64,000 nt of DNA from Azoarcus indigens. Its GTDB lineage: Bacteria > Pseudomonadota > Gammaproteobacteria > Burkholderiales > Rhodocyclaceae. The stretch spans positions 1 through 64,000 of the forward strand of contig NZ_SNVV01000019.1 in assembly GCF_004361735.1 (NCBI RefSeq), written 5' to 3'. Both the position numbers and the translations under genes were made by a program. Positions 42,000 through 52,478 of this stretch are shown one piece after another (the stretch's first letter is position 1; every line of letters starts with the position of its first letter). Below the pieces are notes generated by a model. The model had not been told where the DNA came from and searched no databases. It saw only the letters and a program-made list of their open reading frames with translations.

Positions 42000-44204
42000 T
42001 CAGCGTGCAGCTTCCCCGCCCTGGCCGATCTCCGCCGCGCTGGCCGGCCCCTGCCGCGGCGGCGCGGAGATGGACTGCAGGAAGGCGAACAGCGCTTTCT
42101 TCTCCGCCGCGGACAGGCCCAGCGGGCGGATCTCCGCCGAGGTGCGCGGGTAGTCGGGGTCGTACTTGGCGAGGCCCACTGGCGGCGTCTGTACCATGCC
42201 GGCGTCGTACATGGCGATCACGCCCTGGTTCTCGGTGAGCGGGAAGGCGCCGTTATGCATGTAGTTGCCGGTGTGCATCACGTCGCGCAGCGAGGGCGTG
42301 CGGAAGCGGCCGATGTCGGCGGCGCGGCCGGTGACGGTGTAGCGGCCGAGGTCCTCCAGTTCGCGGCCGTAGTAATGCAGGCCGTTGCTGTGGAAGCGGT
42401 TGTCGGAGAACAGCGGGCCGTTGTGGCAGTTGATGCAGCGCGCCTTGGTGCGGAACAGGTGCAGGCCCCACAGGGCGTCGTCCGACAGGGCGTGGCGCTC
42501 GCCCTTGAGGAAGCGGTCGAAGGCGCTTTCGCGGCTGACGATGGTGCGTTCGAAGGTAGCCAGCGCCTGGGCGATGCGCTGGATGTCGATGCGCGCGTCG
42601 CCGAAGGCGGCGGCGAACAGCGGCGGGTATTCCGGCGCGGCGGCGATGGCGGCGGCGGCGCGGTCGAGCGGCTGGTGCATCTCGAAGGGGTTGGCGATGG
42701 GGCCCCGCGCCTGTTCTTCCAGCGTGGCGGCGCGGCCGTCCCAGAACAGGCTGGTGGCGTAGGCGGTGTTGAGGATGGTCATGGCGTTGCGCTCGCCGAG
42801 CTGGCCGGCGTCGCCAGGCGAGAGCGGGCGGCGATCGGTCCAGCCGGTGGCGGGGTCATGGCAGCCGGCGCAGGCGAGGCTGCCGCCGTGCGACAGGCGC
42901 TTGTCGAAGAACAGCGCCTGGCCGAGGGCGACCTTGGCCTCGGAGTAGGAGTTGTCCGCCGGGAAGGGCGGCGGCGGCAGCAGGCCGAGGTCGCTGAAGC
43001 CGTCGGCGACGCTGGCGTCCACCGTGGGGGCGGGCCAGTCCGGCTGCTGCGCCTGGCCGGGGCGGTAGCGCAGGTAGCGCTCGCGCAGGGCGTCGAGTTC
43101 GGCCTGGGTGGGCAGGGTTTCGTCCGGCGTGGGGCGGACGGGCATGGGGGGGCGGTCCGTGGTGGCGATCAGCAGCACGCGGGCGCGTTCGCCGGCTTCG
43201 GCGGGGCGGGGCTGGCCTTGCTGCAGCACTTCGCCGTTGTTGCCTGCGATCCAGTAGGCCTGGTCCGCGGCGAAGTGGGGGAAGGCGCTGGGGAACTGGC
43301 GGACCTCCGGGGTGGCGGGCGCTTTTGCCCCGGCTGCCTCGGCTGCGGCAGTGGCGATTTGCTGCAGGCGGGCGAGCTCGGCGGCGGTGGGCAGCCGCCA
43401 GGCGGCGGTGTTGCAGCGCTGCTGGCGGCGGGCGGTGTCGATCAGGGTCTGCACGGCGGCGTGGCCGTGGGGGTGATTGGGGCTCGCCGCGGCAGTGGAA
43501 GGGGCGAGCCACAGCGTGCTGTGGCGCAGGAGGTCGGGCAGGCGGGCGTCGTCTACGCATTCCCAGGCGGTAGCGTCTTCGCTGATCGGCCGGCCGGCGG
43601 CATCCAGCCGGATGTAGGGCGGGCCGAGGCGGGAGGCGATGGCCGGCGCATCCTTCAGCGGCGTACCGCGCACCAGGCGGACAAAAGCGGTGTCGCGGCG
43701 CGACAGGGCCGCGGTGGGCAGGCTGGCGTGTTCGCCGTCGAACCAGACGGCGACGATGCCTTCGGCGCGCCAGCTGCGGCTGCTCCAGTAGGGGCCGGGC
43801 CGGGCGTAGGGGAAGGCCTCGTGGTCTATGGCTGCCTTGCCGCCGCTGGCCAGTTCGGGCTGGAGCAGCGTCCGCAGCTCGCGCTCGTTGGGGACGCGCC
43901 AGTCGTCATGGCCGCACAGGCGCTGCTGCTGGGCGCGGCGCAAGTGGGCGGCGACGCTGCAGGCGCCGGAGGGGCAGTCCCGGGCGTCATCGGTCTGAGG
44001 CAGGCGGGTGGCGTCGGCGGCGTCGCGCTCCCAGCTGAGGCCGGTGCTGCGATCCAGCGTACAGGCGGGGCCGGTGGCGAAGCGCGCGACGCTGTCCTCC
44101 GCCGTCGTGGGTGCGGCAGTGGCCGCGGGCCGGCTGGGGCCGTCGCCCTGACAGGCGGCGAGCAGGAACAGCAGGGGGGCAAGCGGGCGCAGCCATCGAT
44201 TCAT
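42000..44204 (-). CDS. Lipoprotein fusing two DUF1566 modules to a di-haem cytochrome c peroxidase/MauG domain
   Basis: This 734-residue lipoprotein has lipobox LLAAC (Cys18). Residues about 45-190 and 215-370 each resemble the DUF1566 (Lcl C-terminal) module, with CTLDRSTGLSWERD, WRVPNERELRTLL and YWSSRSW in the first and WRLPTAAELARLQ and YWIAGNN in the second. From about 405 on it is a bacterial di-haem peroxidase: haem sites CAGCH (445-449) and CINCH (590-594), WDGRAATLEEQARGPI, and a C-terminal TPSLRDVMHTGNYMHNGAF. It is upstream of fecI on the same strand, 170 bases away across the Fur box. A MauG-like oxidising role is possible. Confidence 0.85.
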   Translation of the reverse strand: MNRWLRPLAPLLFLLAACQGDGPSRPAATAAPTTAEDSVARFATGPACTLDRSTGLSWERDAADATRLPQTDDARDCPSGACSVAAHLRRAQQQRLCGHDDWRVPNERELRTLLQPELASGGKAAIDHEAFPYARPGPYWSSRSWRAEGIVAVWFDGEHASLPTAALSRRDTAFVRLVRGTPLKDAPAIASRLGPPYIRLDAAGRPISEDATAWECVDDARLPDLLRHSTLWLAPSTAAASPNHPHGHAAVQTLIDTARRQQRCNTAAWRLPTAAELARLQQIATAAAEAAGAKAPATPEVRQFPSAFPHFAADQAYWIAGNNGEVLQQGQPRPAEAGERARVLLIATTDRPPMPVRPTPDETLPTQAELDALRERYLRYRPGQAQQPDWPAPTVDASVADGFSDLGLLPPPPFPADNSYSEAKVALGQALFFDKRLSHGGSLACAGCHDPATGWTDRRPLSPGDAGQLGERNAMTILNTAYATSLFWDGRAATLEEQARGPIANPFEMHQPLDRAAAAIAAAPEYPPLFAAAFGDARIDIQRIAQALATFERTIVSRESAFDRFLKGERHALSDDALWGLHLFRTKARCINCHNGPLFSDNRFHSNGLHYYGRELEDLGRYTVTGRAADIGRFRTPSLRDVMHTGNYMHNGAFPLTENQGVIAMYDAGMVQTPPVGLAKYDPDYPRTSAEIRPLGLSAAEKKALFAFLQSISAPPRQGPASAAEIGQGGEAAR

Positions 44205-44408
44205 CGTTCGGACTCCGGAAGCGGCGGCGCGGAGCTGGCCGCCAGGGCAGGACGAACGTAAGACGTGTGGCGGGGCGGTTTACCTCACCCCTGGCGCTGC
44301 GCCTTTTCGGGAGTGGCTGCTGCGGCTATGTGGTGGGCGCAGGCGCGTGGGCTTTGCGGCGCGCGGAGGGGCCGCCGCTCCAGTCCAGCAGCCGGGAGGG
44401 CGTCGCCC

Positions 44409-44936
44409 TCAGCCGTCCCGCCCGGCCACCCAGTGACCGGACTTGCCGCCCTGCTTCTCCAGCAACTGGATGCCTTCCATGCGCATGCCGCGGTCTATCG
44501 CCTTGCACATGTCGTAGATGGTGAGCAGGCCGATGTTGACCGCGGTGAGCGCTTCCATCTCCACGCCGGTGCGGCCCACGGTTTCGGCGGTGACGGTGCA
44601 GGACACCGCGCTGGCGGCCTGGTCCACCTCGAATTCCACTGCAACGCGGGTGAGCGGCAGCGGGTGGCACAGCGGGATCAGGTCGCTGGTGCGCTTGGCG
44701 GCCTGGATGGCGGCGATGCGGGCGACGCCCAGCACGTCGCCCTTCTTGGCGCTGCCGCTGACGATGGTCGCCAGCGTTTCCGGCCGCATCAGGATGCGAC
44801 CGGTGGCGACGCCGACGCGGCGGGTTTCCGCCTTGGCGCCGACATCCACCATATGGGCCTGACCCTGGGCGTCGAAGTGGGTCAGGCCGGAGTCGGCGGT
44901 GGAGTGGGGGCTGGGGGAGGGGGGCAAGTCGCTCAT
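44409..44936 (-). CDS. moaC: Cyclic pyranopterin monophosphate synthase
   Basis: This 175-residue molybdenum-cofactor enzyme converts 3',8-cyclo-7,8-dihydro-GTP to cPMP. The family motifs [48 protein letters not shown] and [23 protein letters not shown] are complete. ATG 44936 is chosen because the frame upstream overlaps the divergent bepA region. It is divergent from bepA. Confidence 0.95.
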   Translation of the reverse strand: MSDLPPSPSPHSTADSGLTHFDAQGQAHMVDVGAKAETRRVGVATGRILMRPETLATIVSGSAKKGDVLGVARIAAIQAAKRTSDLIPLCHPLPLTRVAVEFEVDQAASAVSCTVTAETVGRTGVEMEALTAVNIGLLTIYDMCKAIDRGMRMEGIQLLEKQGGKSGHWVAGRDG

Positions 44937-45017
44937 TTCGGAGGCGCGGGGTATGCTGCTACAAGTGGAAACAGGCCACACGGAACGGGTCCGTGGGGGC
45001 CGTTATCATAGCAGCCC

Positions 45018-46454
45018 ATGATGCGCAGACCTCTCGCCCTCCTGCTCAGCCTCGCGCTGGCCTTCCCCGCTCCCGCCGCCACCTTGCCGGATCTCGGCGA
45101 CGTCGGCGCGTCCGACCTTTCACCCGCCGCCGAACGCCGCATCGGCGAGGAAATCATCGCCCAGATCCGTTGGCGCGACGCCGCCTACCTGGACGATCCG
45201 GAAGTCGAGGAATACGTGAACCGGTTGGGCCGCAAGCTGGCGGCGGTCAGCAACAACCCCGGCCAGGCCTTCGACTTCTTCGTCGTCAAGGACAGCACGC
45301 TGAACGCCTTCGCCCTGCCGGGCGGCTACATCGGCGTGCATACCGGGCTGATCCTGGCGGCAGAGAGCGAGTCGGAGCTGGCCTCGGTGCTGGGCCACGA
45401 AATCGCCCACGTCACCCAGCGCCACATCGCCCAGATGGTAGGCCACCAGAGCCAGGCCGGCATGGTGATGCTGGCTTCGCTGCTGGTGGCGGTGCTGGCG
45501 GCGCGCAGCAACTCCCAGGTCAGCGAGGCGGCGCTGGCGGCTGGCCAGGCCGGTGCGCTGCAATCCCAGCTCGGCTACTCGCGCGACTTCGAGCGCGAGG
45601 CCGACCGCGTCGGCCTGCAGACGCTGGATGCCGCCGGCTTCGACGTGCGCGGCATGCCCGGCTTCTTCGAGCGCCTGCAGCGCGCCAGCCGGCTGTATGA
45701 GAACAATGCGCCGGCCTATCTGCGCACCCACCCGCTGACCTCCGAGCGGATCTCCGACATGGAGAACCGCGCCAGCGCCCTGCGCTACCGCCAGGTGCCG
45801 GATTCCGACGACTTCCGCTTCGTGCGCGCCAAGCTGCGCGCCCAGGCCGGCAGCCCGACCGACGCCCTCCGCGACATGGAGAGCCGGGTGGCGCAGACGC
45901 CGTCCGATTTCACCGTGCGCTACGGGCTCGCCCGCGCCCAGTTGCGCGCCAACCGGCTGGACGACGCGGAAGCCACGCTGGCGCAGGCACGCAAGGAAGC
46001 GCCACCTTCCCCCTTCATCGAGACCCTGGCGGCGGAACTGCGGACGGCGCGCAAGGACCCCGCCGGCGCGGTGACGCTGCTCAGCGCCGCACGCAAGAGC
46101 TTCCCCGCCAGCACCAGCCTGCGCTACGCGCTGATCGATGCCCAGATCCAGGCCCATCGCCCGGCGGATGCCGCCGCTGGCGCGCGCGAAGGCATACAGG
46201 CGCGCGGCGACGACGTGCGCCTGTGGCAGCTGCTGTCGCGCGCCAATTCCGAGCTGGGCAAGCGCACCGCCCAGCACCGCGCCCAGGCCGAGGTCTATGT
46301 GCTGCAGGGCACGCTGCCGGCGGCGATCGAGCAACTGGAGCTGGCGCGCAAGGCCGGCGATGGCGATTTCTACGAGCTGTCGGCGGTGGATGCGCGGCTG
46401 CGCGATCTGAAGATCCGCCTTACCGAAGAGCGCCGCGACCGCGACCAGCGCTAG
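45018..46454 (+). CDS. bepA: M48 periplasmic metalloprotease with TPR repeats (BepA-like)
   Basis: This is a 478-residue protein with a signal peptide (AFPAPAA) and the M48 zinc site SVLGHEIAHVTQRH, with the third ligand in READRVGLQ. A C-terminal TPR half (residues about 270-460) follows. BepA helps assemble LptD and BAM outer-membrane proteins and degrades misfolded ones. GGYIGVHTGLI near the active site is typical. TusA follows 89 bases later. Confidence 0.92.
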   Translation: MMRRPLALLLSLALAFPAPAATLPDLGDVGASDLSPAAERRIGEEIIAQIRWRDAAYLDDPEVEEYVNRLGRKLAAVSNNPGQAFDFFVVKDSTLNAFALPGGYIGVHTGLILAAESESELASVLGHEIAHVTQRHIAQMVGHQSQAGMVMLASLLVAVLAARSNSQVSEAALAAGQAGALQSQLGYSRDFEREADRVGLQTLDAAGFDVRGMPGFFERLQRASRLYENNAPAYLRTHPLTSERISDMENRASALRYRQVPDSDDFRFVRAKLRAQAGSPTDALRDMESRVAQTPSDFTVRYGLARAQLRANRLDDAEATLAQARKEAPPSPFIETLAAELRTARKDPAGAVTLLSAARKSFPASTSLRYALIDAQIQAHRPADAAAGAREGIQARGDDVRLWQLLSRANSELGKRTAQHRAQAEVYVLQGTLPAAIEQLELARKAGDGDFYELSAVDARLRDLKIRLTEERRDRDQR

Positions 46455-46543
46455 GCGCAGCAGCGCCCGCGCGGCTGGCTGCGGCTTTTCCCGCGGCCGG
46501 CGATTCCATTAATATCCGCGGGTTTTCTGATAAAGGACGAGCA

Positions 46544-46774
46544 ATGGACTTCGACAAGGAAGTGGATGCGCGTGGCTTGAACTGTCCGCTGCCCATTCTG
46601 CGCACCAAGAAGGCGCTGGCCGACATGCAGCCGGGACAAGTGCTGCGGATCGTCGCCACCGACCCCGGTTCGGTCAAGGATTTCCAGGCCTTCGCCAAGC
46701 AGACCGGCAACGATCTGCTGCAGCAGAGCGAAACCGCCGACAAGGCCTTCGAGTTCTACATGAAGCGCAAGTAA
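46544..46774 (+). CDS. tusA: TusA-type sulfur carrier protein
   Basis: This is a 76-residue SirA/TusA-fold protein. The sulfur-carrying cysteine is in DARGLNCPLPILRTKKAL, followed by GQVLRIVATDPGSVKDFQAF. It passes persulfide sulfur in tRNA thiolation and related routes. AAAGGA precedes the start. A perfect 15-bp-stem terminator follows. Confidence 0.93.
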   Translation: MDFDKEVDARGLNCPLPILRTKKALADMQPGQVLRIVATDPGSVKDFQAFAKQTGNDLLQQSETADKAFEFYMKRK

Positions 46775-46793
46775 GCCTGGCGCTGCCGGATGC

Positions 46794-46828
46794 GGAACGG
46801 GCCGCCCCCAGGGGCGGCCCGTTCCATT
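46794..46828. terminator. Terminator between tusA and valS
   Basis: GGAACGGGCCGCCCC (46794-46808) and GGGGCGGCCCGTTCC (46811-46825) form a perfect stem followed by ATTTG. It serves the convergent genes on both sides. Confidence 0.85.
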
Positions 46829-46862
46829 TGCGCGGCCCGCAAGGCGAGCCGCACGTCGTGCT

Positions 46863-49724
46863 TCAGCGGCTGGCGAGCTTGGCCAGCTGCGGCCGCAGCT
46901 TCTCCAGCGTGGAGTGGAAGCCTGCCAGGCGCTCGCGTTCCTGCTGCACCACCGCCGCCGGCGCGCGTTCGACGAAGCTGGCGTTGCCCAGCTTGCCTTC
47001 GGCCTTGGCCACCTCGCCTTCGAGGCGGGCGATCTCCTTGCCCAGGCGATCGCGTTCGGCGGCGACGTCGATCTCCACCTTCAGCATCAGCCGGGTTTCG
47101 CCGGCTACCGCCACCGGCGCGACTTCGTCCGCGCCGATCTCGGTGACCACTTCCACTTCCGACAGCTTGGCCAGGCCGGCGAGGTAAGGCGCGTAGGCGT
47201 TCAGCGTCTCCGGCTTGCCGGCGGCCACCAGCGGCAGGCGCTGGGCGGGTGAGATGTTCATCTCGCCACGCAGGTTGCGGCAGGCGTAGATCATGGCCTT
47301 CAGTTCGGCGACCTGCGCCTCGGCGGCCTCGTCGATGCGGGCGGCGTCGGCCGTCGGGTAGCGCGCCAGCATGACGCTGTCGGCATCCTTGCGGCCGGCG
47401 AGTGGCGCCACCGTCTGCCACAGCTCTTCGGTGATGAAGGGCAGCAGCGGATGGGCGAGGCGCAGCACGGTCTCCAGCACCCGCAGCAGGGTACGGCGGG
47501 TGGCGCGCTGCTGCGCCGGTGTGCCGCCCTGCACCTGCACCTTGGCCAACTCCAGGTACCAGTCGCAGTACTCGTCCCAGACGAATTCGTAGACCGAGCG
47601 CGCCACCATGTCGAAGCGGTAGGCGGCGAACTGCTCGGCCACCTCGGTTTCGGTGCGCTGCAGGCGGGAGACGATCCAGCGGTCGGCGAAGGAGAAGTCG
47701 AGATCGGCTTCAGCCGCCTCGACGCCGCAATCCTGGCCTTCGCAGTTCATCAGCACGAAGCGGGTGGCGTTCCACAGCTTGTTGCAGAAGTTGCGGTAGC
47801 CCTCGCAGCGGGCGAGGTCGAACTTGATGTCGCGCCCGGGGCTGGCGAGCGAGGCGAAGGTGAAGCGCAGCGCGTCGGTGCCGAAGGCGGGGATGCCGTC
47901 GGGGAATTCCTTGCGCGTCTTCTTCTCGATGCTCTGCGCCTGCTTCGGGTTCATCAGGCCGAAGGTGCGCTTCTTCACCAGTTCGTCCAGGGCGATGCCA
48001 TCGATCAGGTCGATCGGGTCGAGCACGTTGCCCTTGGACTTGGACATCTTCTGGCCTTCCGCGTCGCGGATCAGGCCATGCACATAGACGTGCTTGAACG
48101 GGATCTTGCCGGTGATCTGCTTGGTCATCATGACCATGCGGGCGACCCAGAAGAAGATGATGTCGAAGCCGGTGACCAGCACGGTGGACGGCAGGTAGAG
48201 GTCCAGCGCCGGGTTGCTCTTTTGCGGCCATTCCGGCGTCCAGTCCAGCGTGGAGAAGGGCCACAGCGCGGAGGAGTACCAGGTGTCCAGCACGTCCTCG
48301 TCGCGGCGCAGCGCGCCGGTGTAGCCGTCCTGCGCCGCCAGGGCGCGGGCTTCGTCCTCGTCGCGGGCGACCCAGCATTGGCCATCGTCACCGTACCAGG
48401 CGGGAATCTGGTGGCCCCACCACAGCTGGCGTGAGATGCACCAGTCCTGGATGTTCTTGAGCCACTGGTTGTAGGTGTTGACCCAGTTCTCCGGGTAGAA
48501 CTTGATCTCGCCGGATGCCACCACCTCCAGCGCCTTCTCGGTGATGCTCTTGCCGTCCGCGCCCGGCTTGCTCATGGCGACGAACCACTGGTCGGTCAGC
48601 ATCGGCTCGATGACGACGTTGGTGCGGTCGCCGCGCGGCACCATCAGCTTGTGCGCCTTGACCTCGACCAGCAGGCCGGCGTCCTCCAGCTCGGCGACCA
48701 CCTGGTCGCGCGCCGGTACCCGGTCCAGCCCGGCGACGGAGGTGGGCATGGCGACGCTGCCCTTGGCCTGGCCGGCGGTGTCGAACACCTCGGCGTCCGC
48801 GGGCACCGCGCCTTCCAGCGTCAGCACCACGATCATGTCCAGCTTGTGGCGCTGGCCGACGGCATAGTCGTTGAAGTCGTGCGCCGGGGTGACCTTGACG
48901 CAGCCGGTGCCGAATTCGCGGTCGACGTAGTCATCCGCGATGATGGGGATGCGGCGGCCGGTGAGCGGCAGCTCGACCGTCTTGCCGATCAGGCTGGCGT
49001 AGCGTTCGTCTTCCGGATGCACCATCACCGCGACGTCGCCCAGCAGGGTTTCCGGGCGGGTGGTGGCGACGGTGAGGCCGCGCAGCCCGCCGATGGGGCC
49101 GTCGGTGAAGGGGTAGAGGATGTGGTAGAGCTTGCCGTCTTCTTCCTCGGACACCACCTCCAGGTCGGACACCGCGGTGCCGAGCTTGGGGTCCCAGTTC
49201 ACCAGGCGCTTGCCGCGGTAGATCAGGCCTTCGTTGTAGAGGCGGACGAAGGTTTCGGTGACGGTCTTCGACAGGCCGGCGTCCATGGTGAAGCGCTCGC
49301 GCTTCCAGTCCGGGCTGGTGCCCAGGCGGCGCATCTGCCGGGTGATGGTGCCGCCGGAGTATTCCTTCCACTCCCACACCTTCTCCAGGAACTTGTCGCG
49401 GCCGAGGTCATGGCGCGACACGCCCTGGGCGTCCAGCTGGCGCTCGACGACGATCTGGGTGGCGATGCCCGCATGGTCGGTGCCCGGCTGCCACAAGGTG
49501 TTGTCGCCCCGCATGCGGTGGTAGCGGGTGAGCGCGTCCATGATGGTCTGGTTGAAGCCGTGGCCCATGTGCAGCGTGCCGGTGACGTTGGGCGGCGGCA
49601 GCAGGATGCAGAAGGCGTCCGGATTGGTCGTGTCGAGGCCGGCGTCGAAATAGCCGCTGTTTTCCCATTGGGGGTACCAGCGCGATTCGATCGCTGCCGG
49701 CTCGAAGCTCTTGGCCAGTTCCAT
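46863..49724 (-). CDS. valS: Valyl-tRNA synthetase
   Basis: This 953-residue class I synthetase has the HIGH motif as [16 protein letters not shown] near residue 45, the KMSKS motif in [14 protein letters not shown], an editing domain between, an anticodon-binding region and the C-terminal coiled coil ([24 protein letters not shown]). The length is normal. It is the last gene on this strand after pepA, holC and a small ORF, an order common in beta- and gammaproteobacteria. Confidence 0.97.
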   Translation of the reverse strand: MELAKSFEPAAIESRWYPQWENSGYFDAGLDTTNPDAFCILLPPPNVTGTLHMGHGFNQTIMDALTRYHRMRGDNTLWQPGTDHAGIATQIVVERQLDAQGVSRHDLGRDKFLEKVWEWKEYSGGTITRQMRRLGTSPDWKRERFTMDAGLSKTVTETFVRLYNEGLIYRGKRLVNWDPKLGTAVSDLEVVSEEEDGKLYHILYPFTDGPIGGLRGLTVATTRPETLLGDVAVMVHPEDERYASLIGKTVELPLTGRRIPIIADDYVDREFGTGCVKVTPAHDFNDYAVGQRHKLDMIVVLTLEGAVPADAEVFDTAGQAKGSVAMPTSVAGLDRVPARDQVVAELEDAGLLVEVKAHKLMVPRGDRTNVVIEPMLTDQWFVAMSKPGADGKSITEKALEVVASGEIKFYPENWVNTYNQWLKNIQDWCISRQLWWGHQIPAWYGDDGQCWVARDEDEARALAAQDGYTGALRRDEDVLDTWYSSALWPFSTLDWTPEWPQKSNPALDLYLPSTVLVTGFDIIFFWVARMVMMTKQITGKIPFKHVYVHGLIRDAEGQKMSKSKGNVLDPIDLIDGIALDELVKKRTFGLMNPKQAQSIEKKTRKEFPDGIPAFGTDALRFTFASLASPGRDIKFDLARCEGYRNFCNKLWNATRFVLMNCEGQDCGVEAAEADLDFSFADRWIVSRLQRTETEVAEQFAAYRFDMVARSVYEFVWDEYCDWYLELAKVQVQGGTPAQQRATRRTLLRVLETVLRLAHPLLPFITEELWQTVAPLAGRKDADSVMLARYPTADAARIDEAAEAQVAELKAMIYACRNLRGEMNISPAQRLPLVAAGKPETLNAYAPYLAGLAKLSEVEVVTEIGADEVAPVAVAGETRLMLKVEIDVAAERDRLGKEIARLEGEVAKAEGKLGNASFVERAPAAVVQQERERLAGFHSTLEKLRPQLAKLASR

Positions 49725-49817
49725 GTTGTTTTAGCGCGCTTTCAGGCAAAACGCGGATTATAGCGGATGCCACCGGCCTGCCCTGCAAGGGTGCGCGCCG
49801 GCTGGGGAGGGGCGGGA

Positions 49818-50357
49818 TTACTCTTCGCCGCCGTCCAGGCGGCGGGCGATGCGCTCGGAGAGCGTGGGGAGCAGGGTGGCGCGCAGGTGGGCGAGCGCTT
49901 GCGTGCGCACCCGTTCGGCGAGGCTGTCCAGCTCGCGGGAGAGAATTTGCGGCAGCTCGCTGGCGAGCCAGGCCTCGACCTCGCGGGAGATCTCGGTGTC
50001 CAGGCGGACGAGTTGCTCGACCTGGTGCGGATTCGGGGAGGCTGGCGCCGCTTGTGGTGTTGGCGTGGGCGCAGAGAAAGTCTGGGCGGGCTGAACTGGA
50101 GGCTGTGGCGGCAAGGGAGCCACGGCCGGCTGTACCGCCGGCGCGATGCCCGGCAACGGCGCCCTCTTCGGTGGCAGCAGCGCTTCCGGCGGCAGTTCGT
50201 CCTCATCCACCACGTCGGTGAGGATGGGCAGGTCGTCGTCGGCCGCTGTGGTGGTCTCGCCGCGGTGACGGTTCAGCAGGGCGTCGGCCTGGCCCAGCAG
50301 GGCGTCGGCGCGCTGCAGTTCCTCCTCGGCATCGGCGCGGGGCGGCCAGTTGCTCAT
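49818..50357 (-). CDS. Conserved-position hypothetical protein between holC and valS
   Basis: This is a 179-residue protein that I do not recognise. It has an acidic N-terminal helix (AEEELQRADALLGQADALLNRH), a Pro/Ala-rich linker (about 70-110) and a C-terminal helical region (VEQLVRLDTEISREVEAWL, ELDSLAERVRTQALAHLRATLL). Its ATG overlaps the holC stop (ATGA), so it is translated with holC. There is no signal or membrane segment. The helical ends suggest a protein-protein adaptor. Confidence 0.72.
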   Translation of the reverse strand: MSNWPPRADAEEELQRADALLGQADALLNRHRGETTTAADDDLPILTDVVDEDELPPEALLPPKRAPLPGIAPAVQPAVAPLPPQPPVQPAQTFSAPTPTPQAAPASPNPHQVEQLVRLDTEISREVEAWLASELPQILSRELDSLAERVRTQALAHLRATLLPTLSERIARRLDGGEE

Positions 50358-50791
50358 AGGGCCACCCGGCGCTCGGCGTCGAAGGCCTTCAGCGGCAGTT
50401 CGCGCGCCTTGTACTGCATCCAGCGATGGCGTGCCGGCGCCTTCTCGGCTTCTGCCTGGCCGACGATCTCCACTACCATGCGGAAGCGGTCGAAGCCCGG
50501 CGGCAGGTCTTCGGCGAGGTTCACCAGCAGGTCGGTGTGCGGCCAGTCGGTATCGCTGCCGGGCACGCCCAGCACCACTGGCGTTTCCGCCGCCAGCGGC
50601 GAGTTGTTGGAGACGTGGGGCAGGAAGGCCAGCGGATCACTGGTCCACATCATCAGATCCAGCTTGCGCGCCTGCACCCCATCCGGCAGCCGCACCGCAA
50701 CCTGGCGGCCGCCGGCATGGGCGCGGGCGACCAGCTCGCAGGCCAGGGCGAGCCGGTCCGGGGTGTTGTGATAGAACTGGACCTTGGTCAC
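50354..50791 (-). CDS. holC: DNA polymerase III chi subunit
   Basis: This 145-residue clamp-loader accessory subunit links the replisome to SSB. The motifs TKVQFYHNTPDRLALACELVA, VRLPDGVQARKLDLMMWTSDPLAFLPH and RFRMVVEIVG are typical. The GTG at 50791 is chosen because it gives the family N-terminus; it lies 5 bases after the pepA stop. The upstream open frame lies inside pepA. Confidence 0.93.
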   Translation of the reverse strand: MTKVQFYHNTPDRLALACELVARAHAGGRQVAVRLPDGVQARKLDLMMWTSDPLAFLPHVSNNSPLAAETPVVLGVPGSDTDWPHTDLLVNLAEDLPPGFDRFRMVVEIVGQAEAEKAPARHRWMQYKARELPLKAFDAERRVAL

Positions 50792-50796
50792 CAGCC

Positions 50797-52302
50797 TCAG
50801 CCTGCCTGGCCGCCGGCGCGGGCGATCAGGAACTCGGTCAGCAGTGGCACCGGCCGGCCGGTGGCGCCCTTGGCGTCGCCGGAGATCCAGGCGGTGCCGG
50901 CGATGTCCAGGTGCGCCCACTTGTAGGCCTTGGCGAAGCGCGACAGGAAGCAGGCGGCGGTGATGGTGCCGCCGTAGCGGCCGCCGATGTTGCCCATGTC
51001 AGCGAAGTTGCTCTTCAGCAGCTCCTGGTATTCCTCCCACAGCGGCAGCTGCCAGGCGCGGTCGCCGGACTCGGTGCCGCGCTTGAGCAACTCGGCGGCG
51101 AGATCGTCGTCATTGGCCAGCAGGCCGCTGGGGATCTTGCCCAGCGCGACCACGCAGGCGCCGGTGAGGGTGGCGATGTCGATCACGCATTCCGGCTTGA
51201 AGCGCTCGGCGTAGGTCAGCGCATCGCACAGGATGAGGCGGCCTTCGGCGTCGGTGTTGAGCACTTCTATGGTCTGGCCCGACATGGAGGTGACCACGTC
51301 GCCCGGCTTGGTGGCGCTGCCGCCCGGCATGTTCTCGGTGGCGGGCACGATGCCGACGAGGTTGATCGGCAGGCCGAGGCTGGCGACGGCCTTGAAGGTG
51401 CCGATCACGCTGGCGGCGCCGCACATGTCGTACTTCATCTCGTCCATCTCGGCGGCCGGCTTCAGCGAGATGCCGCCGGTGTCGAAGGTGACGCCCTTGC
51501 CGACCAGCACCACCGGCTTGGCCTTCGCCTTGCCGCCCTTGTACTGCATGACGATGAACTTGGGCGGCTGGTGCGAGCCGCGGGCCACCGACAGCAGCGA
51601 GCCCATGCCCAGCTTCTCCATGTCGGCGCGTTCCAGCACCTCGACGCCGAACTTGAACTCCTTGCCCAGCGCCTGGGCGGTTTCGGCCAGATAGGTCGGC
51701 GTGCAGACGTTGCCCGGCTGGTTGCCCAGATCGCGGGTGAGCGCCATACCGGCGGCGATGGCCTGGCCGCGCTTGACCGCGGCCTCCAGCGCGGCGCTGC
51801 TCTTTTCGCCGGTCAGCAGGGTGATCTTGCGTGCGCCGCGTTCCTTCTTGGCTTCCTTGGAGGGGGCTTTCTTCGGTTCGAAGCGGTAGGCGCCGTCGGC
51901 GATCAGGCGGGCGGCCTGCTGCAGGCGCCAGGCGAGGTCACGGCCGGAGGTGGGTGCCGCATCCGCCAGGGCAACCGCCGCGTCCTTGGCGACGGTGCCG
52001 GCCAGGGCCTTGGCGGTGGCGGTGAGGGCGTCGCGGAAGGCTTTGTCGCCGAAGTCCTCGGCCTTGCCCAGGCTGACCACCAGCACCCGCTCGGCAGCGG
52101 CGCCGGAGAAGTCGTGGAGCAGCAGGGTGGCACCGGCCTTGTCGTCCAGGTCGCCGCGTTTCAGCAGGGCGGAAAGCTTGCCTTTGGCGGCCTTGTCCAG
52201 CGCCTGGGTGGAAGGCGGCAGGGCGCCGTCGGCATAGGCACCGACGACAAGAATGCCGGCCCGGACTTTCTCCGGCGTTCCGGCCTTTATGGTAAATTCC
52301 AC
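50797..52302 (-). CDS. pepA: Leucyl aminopeptidase
   Basis: This is a 501-residue M17 di-zinc aminopeptidase. Metal and active-site motifs are visible: VGKGVTFDTGGISLKP, MKYDMCGAASVIGT and NTDAEGRLILCDALTYAE. The length is normal. PepA can also act as a DNA-binding architectural protein in other bacteria. It is divergent from lptF across 176 bases. Confidence 0.96.
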   Translation of the reverse strand: MEFTIKAGTPEKVRAGILVVGAYADGALPPSTQALDKAAKGKLSALLKRGDLDDKAGATLLLHDFSGAAAERVLVVSLGKAEDFGDKAFRDALTATAKALAGTVAKDAAVALADAAPTSGRDLAWRLQQAARLIADGAYRFEPKKAPSKEAKKERGARKITLLTGEKSSAALEAAVKRGQAIAAGMALTRDLGNQPGNVCTPTYLAETAQALGKEFKFGVEVLERADMEKLGMGSLLSVARGSHQPPKFIVMQYKGGKAKAKPVVLVGKGVTFDTGGISLKPAAEMDEMKYDMCGAASVIGTFKAVASLGLPINLVGIVPATENMPGGSATKPGDVVTSMSGQTIEVLNTDAEGRLILCDALTYAERFKPECVIDIATLTGACVVALGKIPSGLLANDDDLAAELLKRGTESGDRAWQLPLWEEYQELLKSNFADMGNIGGRYGGTITAACFLSRFAKAYKWAHLDIAGTAWISGDAKGATGRPVPLLTEFLIARAGGQAG

Positions 52303-52478
52303 GGGACTTGCTCCTCGGAAAGACGCGTCGTTCGGACTGCTGGCGATTATGGCCCTTAGCCGGCGAGGCCGTCAAAAACGGGCCCGCTGCCGTTTCGGCC
52401 CTTGCTGCGCCCCTGCCGGGCTCCCTTTTCGAGCTCCTCTTTCGTGCTACTTCAATTGCATAACCGGTCCTACGCGCG

